Part shown: positions 1-11,981 of the stretch, in pieces
Layout: each line of letters starts with the position of its first letter
Position numbering within the stretch: position 1 is the stretch's first letter
Source of the DNA: Chimonanthus salicifolius
Lineage: Eukaryota > Streptophyta > Magnoliopsida > Laurales > Calycanthaceae
Direction: 5' to 3'
NCBI GenBank assembly: GCA_013350335.1
Contig: CM023542.1
Location: 8,046,025-8,110,024, forward strand
Length of the DNA stretch: 64,000 nt
The notes under the pieces: generated by a model
The model's input: only the letters and a program-made list of their open reading frames with translations
What the model was told of the DNA's origin: nothing
The model's database searches: none
Position numbers and translations under genes: made by a program

Positions 1-393
1 AACATAGATGCCAACCCAAGCCTTTGGGTTAGTGATTTAAGATCCAACCTGAGTAACTGCAGTCCACCAATCTACCTAATGCTTGGGCTGGGTCAGCTGG
101 ATTCAGTCCAGTCTATGCATTTTAATGAACCCATGGAGCTATTGAGTGATTTTTAATCCCAATTGATAGAATACTGAAATAATATACAAGAAGATTTTTC
201 ACATCATAGTTAAAAAACTTGAAACTTTAGTCTAGACTCAAAAGTAGAGTAATTCATCAAGTTTTATATATTAGAATCTTAATTTACTCAAGGTTTGAAT
301 GAATAAAAATCCAATAGAATCACTCATGTTGACTCGCCCAAAATTCTTGCAGTTTTTAGAACTGTAGATCACATATAATAAAGAGAGAGATAC
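1..393. other. left-edge AT-rich DNA, no gene seen
   Basis: The first ~115 bases carry degenerate GGGCTGGGTC-like and CCAACC words like those in the GGGTC-rich MITEs further right. The rest is plain AT-rich sequence. If the minus-strand exon at 394-500 is real, this is the start of its downstream intron. No further exon of that gene is recognisable here. Confidence 0.4.
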
Positions 394-500
394 CTTGAGA
401 GAGGGAGCTTTGGTGTCAATATCACTCCCAATGCTTTCAACTTCTTTTGTTACTTGGATTTCCGCCGAACTAGTTTGAGTCTCTTCTTCCATGACTTCAC
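394..500 (-). CDS. candidate first coding exon of an unidentified minus-strand gene
   Basis: On the minus strand an acceptor (TTTGAGATAG) precedes GTGAAGTC and an ATG at 492 followed by G (good context). The reading continues for 33 codons (MEEETQTSSAEIQVTKEVES, then IGSDIDTKAPSLK) to a CTCAAG/GTATCT donor at 394/393, in phase 0. The peptide is acidic and Ser/Thr-rich, with no recognisable domain or targeting signal. The likely untranslated leader exon lies about 3 kb upstream (3470-3660), which would give a leader intron of ~3 kb. The remaining exons would lie to the left of the window. I do not recognise the family. A chance open frame with good splice sites remains possible. Confidence 0.35.
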
Positions 501-659
501 CTATCTCAAATAAAACAACTGAAGTCCTCGCTTTTGCAACTGAGTTATTTCAAATCTGGAATCATTGAATCACAACACTTCCATTAGTTAATCATCATAG
601 TAGGCATGCACCCAGTTCCTACAACTCCAATTGACAAGAACAACAACAACAATAATAAC

Positions 660-1320
660 AATAGTAGTAGTAATAGTAATTAACTTAAATGAGGATTCTA
701 TCAAAAATCAACTTAAATCGACACTCTAAACATACTTTTAGAGGCCACAAAAATTTAATGGTGCCTTGGAATAGGTTTAACTCAGAGTTGAATTTAACTA
801 CTAATGGGTGAAACTGGGTAGATATCAAATTCATTCGTGTAAGGATAAAGGGAAAAGAAGAGGAAGGGACATAAATGTGGGCTAATATAAGTGCTCACCA
901 AGTTCTGATTTCTGAATGTATAGGCCATAGGGTCCTTAACATCTAATTTCCCATATATACGCAAGATAAATTGCACAATGGGGCAATGATTGACGAAACG
1001 CTCCTTTTTACTGATTTAAAGTTCCAACGGTAAGGTTGCTAGTTGTTTTTTAAGTAGGTTGGCTTGCTTGTCTTGAATGCGAGCTTACTTTTTATGCCCT
1101 GTTACCAGGTCCTACCTGGGATGTTTCTGTTGTAACGAATGGCCTTGGGATGAACCCTTTGATTTAAAATATCAATAGATATATAAGAAATACCACCTGA
1201 TATTTGTTGATTTTCAGCATATCAGCTGAATAATAATTAATACAAAATAGTTTCGGATTCTCTACGGCCAAAAATATTGACAGATAAACCAAAATATTTT
1301 CAATCCTGTTCTTTATTAAG
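660..1320. other. AT-rich spacer (possible leader intron), nothing recognised
   Basis: This stretch holds short AAC/AAT and AGT microsatellites around 640-680 and no open frame with coding character. If the candidate gene at the left edge is real, this is inside its leader intron. Confidence 0.3.
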
Positions 1321-2047
1321 GCTAAGGATGCCAATGGGTATCAAGAACTTCTGAACTGGGTCAAAGTCAATGGATAGGAGGTGCAAGTCAGGTGGGCTGG
1401 GTTGGGCCTCGAGGCAATTTGCGCTAGAGGTTTCATTTTAATTATAGAACCCAAACTTAGATCGGGTTAATACAAGCTTCAATTATTTTAAATGATCTTG
1501 AGTCCTCGAATACAAATGAGGATACAACAGGCCTTCAAGTTTTTGAGCCTTTCTTTAATTTACTCTCTCTCCTGTTCTTTCCTAATGCTATTCCAATATT
1601 TCTAATGGGTTATTTTAGGTTTCATAAAAGCTTGTCTCACATATGCATATGGATGAGTCCAAATTTTATTTAAGAGTGTAGATGGCAAGCGGGGGATTTG
1701 ACTCAATTTATATTGGGGATTAGGTTGAACTTAGAATTTGGATGATTAAGATATTAAACAATTTTAAACAAAGGTTGAGATATAGATTAAAATATCATAA
1801 ATATTTGTTAAGATGAATATATAACATAGAAATATATATTCCATATTGATAGGCCCTTGAATTTAAATTGTGCTTGATTATAAATTCAGGCTTTCAGGTT
1901 GGGTTGGGCCCTTAAAGTGGACGACCTATGACCGATCCAGTTTTAAATATCGCTATGTTTTAACCCAAATTGAACTCTTGGTACTGGACAAGCCAATTGA
2001 TCTGGGCTGGTGTGGGTTGTATCGACTCAAGTTTCATCCCTAGTTTT
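1320..2047. repeat. degenerate GGGTC/GGGCC-rich repeat, probably one or more old MITEs
   Basis: Repeated words of the GGGTTGGGCC and CAAGTCAGGTGGGCTGGG type occur through this stretch. The right edge reads GTTTCATCCCTAG near 2033-2045. That is the inverse of the TAGGGATGAAAC terminus of the MITE at 11638, so the right end of a related element is probably here. I could not find a matching left terminus or a target duplication. Confidence 0.4.
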
Positions 2048-2049
2048 GG

Positions 2050-3465
2050 AAACAAAATCACAAAGTAATGTTTTGTAGTACCGTACATATGACTTTTTTG
2101 GAATAGTTCTTTCTACTAGAACAATTCCTAACTAGGGAGATGGACCAGAACCAGAAAATTAGGCCCAAATAAAGAAACATGGCAAGGTTTATATAACCCA
2201 GGCCCATATATTGCAAGATAAGAGATATCTTTCACAGGTGGGCCTAATCATGCCAATCGCAACCTTTCATTGGATGGACCCACTCCTGGATGGCTTATAA
2301 TTTGAAAATTGAAGTGCTTTCTATTCTGGTATTTACTATTGGACCTACATATTTCTTTAGCCTCTTTACTCCAGAGTCCAGAACGAATTTTGAGGGCGCA
2401 AGACCGGACAAGGCCCACTAATTCACACGGGTTTCTGTGCTTTTGCTCCCTTACAGAAGGGCCCCCATTATAATTTCATGATTTAGTAAATAGAAATCTT
2501 TTTTATAAATAATAAAACTGTTTAACAGAAAAATTGAATTTTAAAATCAGTCTCTGGATAATAAAATAAAGACTTTATGATGATGAAGTAATAAAAATAA
2601 AAATGGTTATTCTTGGGTTTAATTTTATTTTTATTCTAATATTTTATAAAAGTATTATTTAGAAAATAGTTATTTTGCAGAAAATAACTATCTTCTTAAC
2701 ATGCAATAAGAGGAGCTATTAGCCAAATTAAAAAAGGAAAACCATCAGCCTTAGTTACAGAAATAAAAGTAGCCTTCTCTTAGTCCTAGCTATAGCCGAT
2801 TAAGATAAAGAAATCCTAGTAATTTAGAATCTAATAGGCAGATCATTTATCGGAAATATTTCATCCATAGAAAAACGCTAAGAAATACATACCACTCCAA
2901 GATCTAAACTTTCTTCAAATCGAATAATTACCCAACACGATCTTTTGACGCATGATTCGGTCTCCCATCCGAAGACTAAAATCAAATTCGATTATTAGCA
3001 AAAATCTAAACGCGCTACTAAAAATTAATAATATTAACAACAATTACTTTACGAAGTAAATATTTTTGAATAATTTTATTTAAAAGGAACTTACTACCTA
3101 ATTGACATGCAACAGCAACAATAACAATGGTTGGAAGAGACAGCAAGATCTTTTAATGATTTTCATAAAAATAAAAGAAACGCATGCAAGAGACACTCAC
3201 AAAAAAAATCAACTTAGAATGATTCGAGATCACAGGGCAAAAACAAAACGATCGGGAAAAATATTCCAAGCAAGTGAAGCCTATATTAGATCGGATTAAG
3301 AACAGAGCAACTTCTGAAACGTTCTGTTGAAGATCGATGGGAGATTTAGAATAGAATCTTCAGCGTTAGATCGAAAATCAATAAGAAACCTTCACTTGAT
3401 CGGAAAAATCCTTTTTTAAAAATAAAATAAAAATCATATGGAGCAGATTCAGACAATAAGATATG
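2050..3465. other. intergenic or leader-intron DNA, no recognised feature
   Basis: AT-rich DNA without a convincing open frame, inverted repeat or tandem array. GC rises slightly at 2100-2460 (several GGGCCC and GGCCCA words). I see nothing I can name. Confidence 0.3.
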
Positions 3466-3469
3466 ATAC

Positions 3470-3660
3470 CTTGAGCTGGTACTGGAGCTAATGCGATTCG
3501 ATTCCTGTAGAGAAAGGGAGACAGAGAGAGATTCGAAGATCGTCAACGGATCCAAATCGCAGAGAGAAGCGAAAAAAGAAGGAGAAAAGAAAGATGAATG
3601 GATTGCCCGAGGATGATCGAAAGAAGGCTTTTTGAAGGTTTTATTCTGTCGAAGCAATCG
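3470..3660 (-). other. candidate untranslated leader exon and promoter, minus strand
   Basis: Read on the minus strand, 3660-3500 is a pyrimidine-rich leader typical of plant transcripts (TCTCTCTCTGTCTCCCTTTCTC). It ends in AGCTCAAG/GTATCA, a good donor at 3470/3469. A TATA-like CTTTATATTG lies upstream near 3757. The donor closely resembles that of the candidate coding exon at 394-500 on the same strand. This suggests a gene with a long leader intron running off the left edge. Inference only; no transcript evidence is available. Confidence 0.35.
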
Positions 3661-4082
3661 TTTAGAGAGAGAGAGAAGAGTCTTGTATTCTTGTTACTTT
3701 GTTAGTATTAGACCATCAGTGCTGGAAGTGGACCCAAGTGAGAGAAGGGGTACAATATAAAGGGCTCCAACTACGGATTTATTACAAAAATAGCCGAAAT
3801 TACATAAGGAGAAAAGCTAAGACCTCCGGATGAAAACCGGCCATATTTGGACCAATTGGGGATTGAGACTTGAGAGTACTAATTTAGGTAATTATCATCA
3901 TTGATAATTTTTCATTAAATATTGAAAATATAAATTAACATAAGCTATTGAAAATTTAAATATTGTTATAAAATTACTACATTTGAATAAAATTTAAAAA
4001 ATATTTAAGTTTTTCCACTTAATTCCATTTGTAAATTGTAACTATAACATTTAATTAACTTTCAAATATAGATATGATTTGG

Positions 4083-4380
4083 GGCCGGGGTTTTAATATC
4101 GGGACGGCCGAGATATCGGCCTATATCTTTCTCTCTTTTTTATTTTTTTTCCTCAAATCTCGGTCTTATTTATTATTTTTTATTAAAAAATAAAAATAGA
4201 AAAATGGCCTTTTTAATAAAATAATAAATTCTGAAAATAAAAAAATATCGGCCGCCGATATCATCCGATAATACTGTGGTGGGACCACTAATTTTTGTTA
4301 CTTTTTTTAAAAAAATCTTCAATATTATTATGATACAGCTGATATATATTATATCGGCCGATATTTGTAACCTGGTTTGG
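4083..4380. repeat. ATCGGCCGAT-palindrome repeat, copy 1
   Basis: The unit opens with GGGGTTTTAATATCGGGACGG and closes with ATATCGGCCGATATTTGTAACC, with CGGCCGCCGATATC just inside. The ends are inverted versions of each other (ATATCGGCC ... GGCCGATAT). The middle is T-rich then A-rich. Related copies are at 10003, 14661, 19930 and 31960. No protein is encoded, so this is probably a non-autonomous element. Confidence 0.6.
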
Positions 4381-4495
4381 ACTATTTTGAATAATTATCT
4401 GTAAACTCATTTGGTATAGGTGAAAAATGGTGGACTCACTATCAAATTCTTGAAAAAAAGTAAGAAAACTGTGATAGTTAATAGAATTTTTACAT

Positions 4496-4613
4496 GAGAA
4501 AAAGAGAAAATATTTATAATAACATAAATATATGGTGATATAAATGAAGTGAGAAAAAGAGAAAATATTGATAATAACATAAATATATGGTGATATAAAT
4601 GAAGTGAGAAAAT
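4496..4613. repeat. two tandem copies of a 55-bp unit
   Basis: GAGAAAAAGAGAAAATATT begins at 4496 and again at 4551. The two 55-bp copies differ at about one base, and a third partial copy starts at 4606. The near identity implies a recent duplication. Open frames across it are a by-product of the repeat. Confidence 0.85.
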
Positions 4614-4719
4614 CAAAATATAAATGTAAATGTGAATCAAATCTTGAATCAAGTGTGGATGTAAATTTAGATCCATATAGATAAGGGTTTGCATCTTCCA
4701 TCCAGTTCATACTCATAAC

Positions 4720-6275
4720 ATAAATTTGAATGAAATTGGTACCTAACCCACTTACATATACACATTTAGAAATCTAAAACAGTGTTTAAATTACATTAGT
4801 ACTGTATTCATCCTATTTTTAATGTTCTATTGTCATCGTACTTATATTATTATTAAAAAAATGTGTTTGTTTATTTGTCTATTTTTCAAATGTTTCGTTC
4901 CAACTTCTTAGTACTATTAATCTATAAAAATAGGGCAACTTGCAAATACTCTTTTATCTTTTGCCTGCAAAAGCTATTTTCTATATTTTTATCTCAATGC
5001 TAAATACTTCCTTCTAACATATTAAATGTCTAAAACATTTTTTATTAATTAAAAAATTAAAATAGTTAAATACCCTTTGTGAGGCATACTTTTTAAACAC
5101 TGTATAAAAAATTAATGAGCTAATATACATCCCCATGTTAACAGTAAGATTTTAGTCATTAAAAATTTGATTTCAATAAACTTTGAATTGTCAAAGACCC
5201 TTCAAACATAAAAAGAATGACATGGTTGCAATACAATTTTACTCATCTTCCATCTATATAATTTTTATGTATTTAATGTAATTGCATGGGCTTGTGTATT
5301 TTTTATAGTTTATTTTTGCTGATTATTTTGTTAAGAATAATTTATTGATGTCGGTCTTTAAATATTGTAAAACATTTTAACCTGTAAAATGTTAGAATTT
5401 AGAATTTAGAATTTACAATTTACAATTAATGCAAACACTATAGACCAATTTTAACAATTAAAGAAGAAATAGAGAGTTAATTGCAAATTAACCAAAGAGA
5501 GACCATTCTCACATTATGGGACTGGAAAAAAATGAGATTACTAAGATCAGGTAGATCTTAAGATTAAAGGTGTAAAAATGAAATTCAAATCTATATTTGA
5601 AATTAATCAAGTAAAAATATTCCATTCATCTCCATTAAATTGTGAGTAAATGGCCCATTTGTGTTCTTAATCGGATTTGCATTTATTAAACATCTACGAT
5701 GGATGTGCTACTTCTATGCAGTGGAATTTTCTGGTATGAGTAATTGGAAATGGGCCTTATCATTTGAACGGTTGTGATTACAATTTAGTGGGTCCCATTC
5801 CATCATCTGCAAAATATGAGAATGCAGATTAATTGAGTGTTTAAAGGCAATGGTCGTGAAATATGGGAATTTCGTGCGAGTAAAGACCAGAAAGCGTGTG
5901 TTCCGCCGAATGCTTAGGCGACAAAGCATTTGATGAACAAATTGCGCCAAGCCGCCCCACCGCCTAAATGTAATGATAGTCTATTTTTAGCTGCTCCACT
6001 GTCGTCGGCCAGCCCAGCTAATGATCCAGGGCCACCCTTAACACAAGAATGCATGAGCAGCTCCAGGACATCGTTACCTTATATGATTATGAAGTATGAA
6101 CGAAGGGACTACATATTTATTATAATTATAAAATGTGACACCATCAATGAGTTTTAGAGAGTAATTTCTTGGGAGCTTGCATAATGAATTTATCTTATGC
6201 GGTGCATATTAGTTGAATCATTGCAGATTTCTGTGGGTCAAATCGTATCGGTCAAAAGACACTTATGTGTTGAGG
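4720..6275. other. AT-rich intergenic DNA, nothing recognised
   Basis: Long A/T runs, a small TTAGAA/TTACAA microsatellite near 5395-5425, and no coding signature. A slightly GC-richer patch at 5880-6060 (GCCGCCCCACCG) has short open frames with no recognisable content. Confidence 0.3.
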
Positions 6276-6279
6276 TTGT

Positions 6280-6500
6280 ATATATAATCGGGACAACGAT
6301 CCTCTCATACACATTTTGTGTAACCTGACATGGATTTTACTTTATTATCCATTTTGTCATTCGAATCAGCTCGCTGAACCCTTTGGTGTAAGTGTTTTGA
6401 AGGTTTCAATGAGCCAATTCGAAGGGCAAAATGGATAATATAGTAAAATCCGTGTCGAGTTACACAAAATGTCCGTGAGAGGATCGCTACCTATATATTC
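6280..6500. mobile_element. fold-back MITE, ~220 bp
   Basis: Two arms of about 69 bp, 6297-6365 and 6418-6485, are inverted copies with roughly 85-90% identity by eye. The left arm starts CGATCCTCTCATACAC and the right arm ends GTCCGTGAGAGGATCG. The short centre also pairs imperfectly (AGCTCGCTGAACC with GGTTTCAATGAGCC), so nearly the whole unit can fold into one hairpin. The size, lack of coding and long inverted arms fit a miniature inverted-repeat element. I could not fix the target duplication or the superfamily. Confidence 0.75.
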
Positions 6501-8620
6501 AAACGAGTTAGACTTTAATTCGGTATAGATTCAGAAGAGAGAGAAACTGTATCAACTGAATTCAACGGATACAGTGCGTTGTGACAATACAGACAATTTT
6601 AATGCCAACTTGAAAGACGCAAAAAAATTCTTTAGAATTTTAATTTTAAATTTTTTTTTTAGATGAGTAAATTTAATAGATATAAAATTTAAATAACAGG
6701 ATATATTTAAAAGACACGTGTCAAAAAAATACCCTGCCTGTATAAGACAACACTGAATCCTTTCTCAAACATGATGGCGATGAGTCCGCTTTCAAGGGGT
6801 GGAATGGATCAGCGCAGTTTCGATTTAGATTTAGGTTGAGTTGATTCACTACTTACAGTCTCCAATCAAAATTCAACTCAATTTTCAAATAAGTACTGAA
6901 TAATATATTTATTAAATAACTTAAGAAGTAAAATATAAAATTTATTTTCTAGATTTGGGTTTAAGTCAAATTATAAAATGACACTCCATGTTGGGTTGCA
7001 TTTGATTTTAAATTTACATTTATTTGATTTGATTATTTCTCTTGAATGTTGATGAGTGAGTTTTAGTCAATCCATAGACAAAACCGTGATGTGGGTCCAC
7101 TGATGGTAAGTTGGATCGCACTCAAGTTCTTACTAAGAGGATGGAAAGATGATCTGAGTTTCTACTCCTTTGGCTATTAAGAGAAACTCTTCAGATAGAA
7201 TTTTATTGAGCGAAATTGATCCGTAAAAGTATTCTAAATGTGGAAGTGCAAGAGTTGACGGGTGTGAGAGATCAAGATAGAGATTTGGGAAGAAAATTCT
7301 TCCTTTTTTTTTTCTATCTTTCTACTTCAAGCTCTGACTCTCTGATATTTTCCAACGGCTTACGTAAAAATAAAGAAGAAAAACTGAAAGAAATTGCTAA
7401 GAACTGACACATTTCGTGTGTCAGCCTGCCAGAGATTCTAATTGTCTAACTGTAGGAATTAAATCGATTGAATCTCCATCAGATTTCTGTTTAACAGAGT
7501 CCAGATCAGTCGACTGATACATACAGATTCAGTCGACTGAATCTCAACTAGGTATTGAGACGGTCTATATTTAAAGACACAAAATCAGTCGACTGAAACA
7601 TTTTTTTTGTTTTACATTTTGCAGTCTTTAAGTCGTGTTTCATGTACACGAAGATCCTCCTAAATCAGAAAAATAGTTTTTAAAAAATGGTTTCACTTCT
7701 GTAAGAATTCCCTCTTTCCTTTAGCCATCACTTTTTGCCTTATACATTAGTTTAATAAAAAATTGAGACCATACAAATTTATAAAAAATAATGCACTCTC
7801 TCTCTATACTCATGAAATGATAGTAACTTTCAGACTACTAAAAGTTTATATGGAAAAATTCTCAATATGAATACTGATTGATCATTAATCAATGACAGTC
7901 AACAAATCTTTTACACTTTTATAAAAAAAATCTACAAAATTCTTTAGAATAAACTAAGAATCGCTTTAAACTCTACTTTAATTTATAATTTTATGACCAT
8001 TTTTTAAACGTGTATTGGTCGCCCACAATCACATAGTTTGCTTTGTGCAGGTTCTGAACTGTTTATTATACAATAATACACACAGTAACAGTACACAATG
8101 GGTCTCACTCTTACAAAGCAAAAGCAAAATGGCAGCCTAGCAATAAAGCGATATAATCATTATTTTATTTTATTTTAAAGTTTTAATCCAAATTTAAGAT
8201 AGTCTGGCAAATTAAAGCTTATATTTATCAATGATTTGAATTGGAGAAGTACAATAGAAAAACTTTGTCATATGTTTGATTCCACGTTCTGTCTGTCCAT
8301 GCCATGGACAGCATAAAAGAAGACCTTTTAGGTGTCATGACAAGCCATGTAAAAACTCTCTACAAATTTAAATACAAATTTCATTTATAAAATGGACACA
8401 AAATTATTAAAATCATGTTTAAAAATTAAATAGAAATAATGTAAGAGATGAGAATTAAAAGACCACCATTGCACATCAATTCCGGCAATGCAACATTTTG
8501 CTGTTGCCATTTCTCTCTAAAATAATTGTCATTCTATTTTTAAAATTTCAGTAATTTTATATAAAGATTACATTTGTAGATTTATGTATATTCTGTTTTT
8601 ACGTTGGTACATATATATAA
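6500..8620. other. intergenic DNA apart from the SalI-type palindromes
   Basis: AT-rich and without a recognisable gene. Apart from the three TCAGTCGACTGA palindromes, no structured feature was found. Confidence 0.3.
7506..7595. repeat. three TCAGTCGACTGA palindromes
   Basis: The 12-bp palindrome TCAGTCGACTGA occurs at 7506-7517, within GATTCAGTCGACTGAATC at about 7527-7544, and at 7584-7595. Three copies within 90 bp in otherwise AT-rich DNA is not chance. The middle copy extends to an 18-bp perfect palindrome. Confidence 0.7.
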
Positions 8621-8624
8621 TAGA

Positions 8625-8842
8625 TATTTGATAATCTGAGAGGTTAGTTTAATAGTCATATTCTCATCTTTATATGTGAGAGGTCTTGGGATCATATTCC
8701 TCTCAACATAAAAAGGATCTCTCCGTAGTTGGTACCTGACGTGTGCGGATAGAGAGATTTACATATACTTCAAGATTACTCAAGTAGAATACCTAGTTAA
8801 GTCAAGTAGGACGTTTGAATATGTTGTTCTTAAAAAAATATT
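8625..8842 (+). mobile_element. SINE (tRNA-derived), family 1, copy 1
   Basis: The sequence GAGAGGTCTTGGGATCATATTCC resembles a Pol III B box. It lies ~45 bp after an A-box-like TTAGTTTAATAGTC. The downstream part (ACCTGACGTGTG, AGAGATTTACATATAC, CTTAAAAAAATA) matches the copy at 18143-18337, which has clear target duplications. The 3' end is A-rich. A candidate target repeat (TATATAATA) is low-complexity, so the exact ends are uncertain. Confidence 0.6.
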
Positions 8843-8849
8843 ATATAAT

Positions 8850-10000
8850 ACTTTCTCTCATTGATTACTTTTAAGTAGATGTACATCTATCTGCAAATAT
8901 ATGAAAAAAAATTTAACCCATGTTACATATTAAAGGGAATTTTTTTATTTTTGTCTAACACTAATTTTTAATTAAATTAGAAATATGACAAACACTTTCT
9001 TCAAACCTTTTGCACAAGAGAGCCTAGAACAGAAAATTGAGAGCAGTTTTGTGGACAGGAGAAGGAAAAGGGCTTAAAATGTTAAAAGGTATGTTAATTG
9101 TTTTGATAAAAAACAAGGCCCAAATTGGCCATTTCATTCCACAGATCTGCCCCACTCGCCTTTCGGTCTCTAGTGGTGGCGGTCAGTTCGACCGACCAAA
9201 CCGACCGTCACCGCCGATCAGAAAAGGCGACGACGTCGTCCAATGAGAATAAGACTTTTTCCTTTCTTTGTTTTCCTTTTCTATTAATAAAATTTCTTCT
9301 GACTTTTCTTTTTATATTTTTTCAGTGAAAACTGACAAATTTTATATACTTGTTGGGCTAGTTGTTGCCGTGCTGACCAGATCATCGCCGGCCTCCGCTT
9401 CATTTGAACGGTGGTTCAACGTGAGACCATTTCTAATAGTCAATTAATCGAATCTATCCTCACTAATCGGCATTGATCGGATGCCACTCAGTTTAATCAT
9501 CATTTACAAGTTAATTGTATATTCATCATTTCATTAAAAACATAATCATGTTTCAAAACTCGATGTTATATGCTCGTCATTGTAGGAAAAGATTCTTGAT
9601 AAATTGATCTTTTAATAATATGTTTGAGATGATTCGGTATCTATTTTGTTTTAAAAAAAAAAAAATTAAGAATGAAAAAATTACAATTCTCTTATTCTAC
9701 CAATCTAGATTGTTTAAAGAAAATACTCAACATTGAAAATTCCAGTGGAAAATCCAAAATTAATGCATTTTGTACATTTTATATTTAAATTCATTAATGA
9801 CTAGCAACTTGTCTGCTACTCTGGTAGAGGCTTAGCTTGGAGTTTTAAGTTTTAAGTTGAGCCAAACAGTATGGAATAAGATAAAATGCTTACTTTTTAT
9901 CATTTCTTAAGTGTTAAAGTTTTTGATATATTAATTAGATATTAAACACTTTATATAATTATATAATAGTGGGTAAAATCTTACAACCGGGCTAATATTT
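8850..10000. other. intergenic DNA with a GC-rich island at 9140-9245
   Basis: Mostly AT-rich. At 9140-9245 a GC-rich patch has several CGACCG/GGTCGG words and GACGACGTCGTC, a perfect palindrome. It is too short and lacks conserved coding features. It could be a decayed exon or promoter. Not assigned. Confidence 0.3.
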
Positions 10001-10002
10001 GA

Positions 10003-10095
10003 AGCAGGGGTTTAAAATTCAGTATCGGCTGATATATCGGCCGATATCTCCTTGTCGGCCGATATAATACGGCCGATATTTGTACCCTTGATTTG
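10003..10095. repeat. ATCGGCCGAT-palindrome repeat, copy 2 (short)
   Basis: Within 93 bp there are three ATCGGCCGATAT-like palindromes. It opens with GGGGTTTAAAATTCAGTATC and closes with CGGCCGATATTTGTACCCTTG. The closing words match copy 1. It appears to be a shortened version of the same family. Confidence 0.6.
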
Positions 10096-10099
10096 GAGT

Positions 10100-11629
10100 T
10101 TAGAACCAAAATCAATGAATTATTTGACATTTATCCATTTTGATAAATTTTGAATCATCAGTACAATATTATTTTATCATCTAACACTTTAGTGCACAAG
10201 CCTATTAATTATTTTTTTATTTTTCAATAATAAAAAATAAAAAATACAAAAAACTGACCTACATTGATTGACCAATTGTCCAATAAAATACCAATACATG
10301 ATGCCTTAATATATATCGATTAATATTTGAAACTCAGCATTGAAACCTCATTTTCACGGGCCTTTCTAAATTTCAAAATAGAGCCATTTCTTGTTTGCTA
10401 TAACTTAATTTTTACTTCACTTTAACTCTTTAAGTCGGTTTCACTTATGAATCATACATGCATAAAATGCATCTAAATGTGACATTATTTATTTTCTTAA
10501 ATTAGTTGATGTCTTAAACTAGAATTTTTTTAAAAATGGTAAAACTTTGATATCAAATAGAAATGGTAAGTAGTAAGAAGTGACATGAATTTATAATGAT
10601 CAGCCCTTCTCTCTTAATAAATGTGAACTACATCATAATAAAACATTGTGGTGGTGTATAGGCCCAGTGGCCCACTTACTTTTTTTTCTTTTAATATGAG
10701 TTTCTTCACTGGGTGTAGGAGGTGAGATTAATCTTATAAATATGTATAAATTCTCAAACAATATACACTGATTTAGTCGATAGAGAATAATCCCGACTCA
10801 AAAGGATTAAACGTGAATAGAACTTGCCACTAATATAAAACAAATTAAAAGAATCCCTTCTGGGATTCTAGCTAAATTTCATTTCCTTTTATCTCTCATA
10901 TTATTTTATTATTGATCACTATAAATATTTAGACATTCAATCTAAAATCATAAATAAAAGGATAAAAATAAAATAAAAAATAACTTTTATGCAGTCTCAA
11001 CCTTAATGTCAATGGGCAGCAAAGTTTGATTTTATTCATTTTTGCTAGTGGTGGGCAATATTCTTCTTCTACAATGGAGTCAACAACCTTGCGATATCAA
11101 TGTTTTAAAAGTCAGCACTTCTTATTCTTTTTAATTAAATGATCAGATACATTTTCTCGTCTGCCGATGGGTGAAACAACGTTGACTAAACCTTTTAAAG
11201 TTTTTTTTTTCGAAAGATTAAAAAATATAAAAAAGGATTAAGCCGGTGATAAATAAAAATTGAGGAACATCATCATCATCTGACTTATTTGTTTTAATCA
11301 AAATTGATAAATATATTAATGGTTTAAAACTATAAATTAGAAAACTTTATATTTATAAGAAATTCAAGTGGGGCATGTACCAAATCACATGAGGTATGAC
11401 TTTATCAATATTAAAGACACTGAGGACAAATAGACTAAAAATGCGAGGGCTTTATTTTTTGCTTACCACTAGAAAATAAACTCTTCGAATTGAAAATGGA
11501 CATATTAATCTACAAGTTGACTAAATAAGAATTAAAAAACCAATTTATATCTACTTGGTTTTAATGGCCAAGAGTACTAGACATTCTTAAAAATATCAAG
11601 ACAAGAACATTAGTGAATTTGATCACTAA
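10100..11629. other. AT-rich intergenic DNA, nothing recognised
   Basis: No coding frames, tRNA-like boxes or inverted repeats that I could establish. A weak further remnant of the ATCGG family may be near 10310-10340. Confidence 0.3.
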
Positions 11630-11637
11630 GATTAAAT

Positions 11638-11981
11638 TAGGGATGAAACTCGGGTTGGGTTTTGGCCCGAACCCGCCATGTGGGTCGGGTAATGAAAAGT
11701 CAGGTCAGCGGGTTGGGTCGGATTGAGAAGTTAGAAACCTGCATTGAATGCGAGTCAGGTTGGGTTGAGAGATTTTCAAGTAAACTCGACTTGACCCGGT
11801 AAAAACTAGGATAAAGTAGGTTCAAAATATGGGTCGAGTCGGGTTTCGGATTGAGTCAGGTTATAATTCGGGTCAAGAAGTTTAGGTCAAAAGTTTGAAT
11901 CGAGTCGAGTTGGGTTCCATATATTAATAACTCGGGTCACGTTGGGTTTTAAAACCCCGATCCGATCAGATTTCAACACTG
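11638..11981. mobile_element. hAT-like MITE with GGGTC-rich interior, 344 bp
   Basis: The unit begins TAGGGATGAAACTCGGG and ends GATTTCAACACTG. Its termini are imperfect inverted repeats of the (C/T)AGGG-TGAAA type. It is flanked by a perfect 8-bp direct repeat GATTAAAT at 11630-11637 and 11982-11989. An 8-bp target duplication plus a YARNG-like terminus fits the hAT superfamily. The interior is a degenerate array of GGGTCGGGTT words with no protein. The element at 56645-56993 has the same layout. Confidence 0.85.

Noticed and set aside
4288..4716. 142-residue minus-strand frame as a gene
   Set aside because: It spans the 55-bp tandem duplication and a palindromic repeat, with composition typical of AT-rich non-coding DNA.
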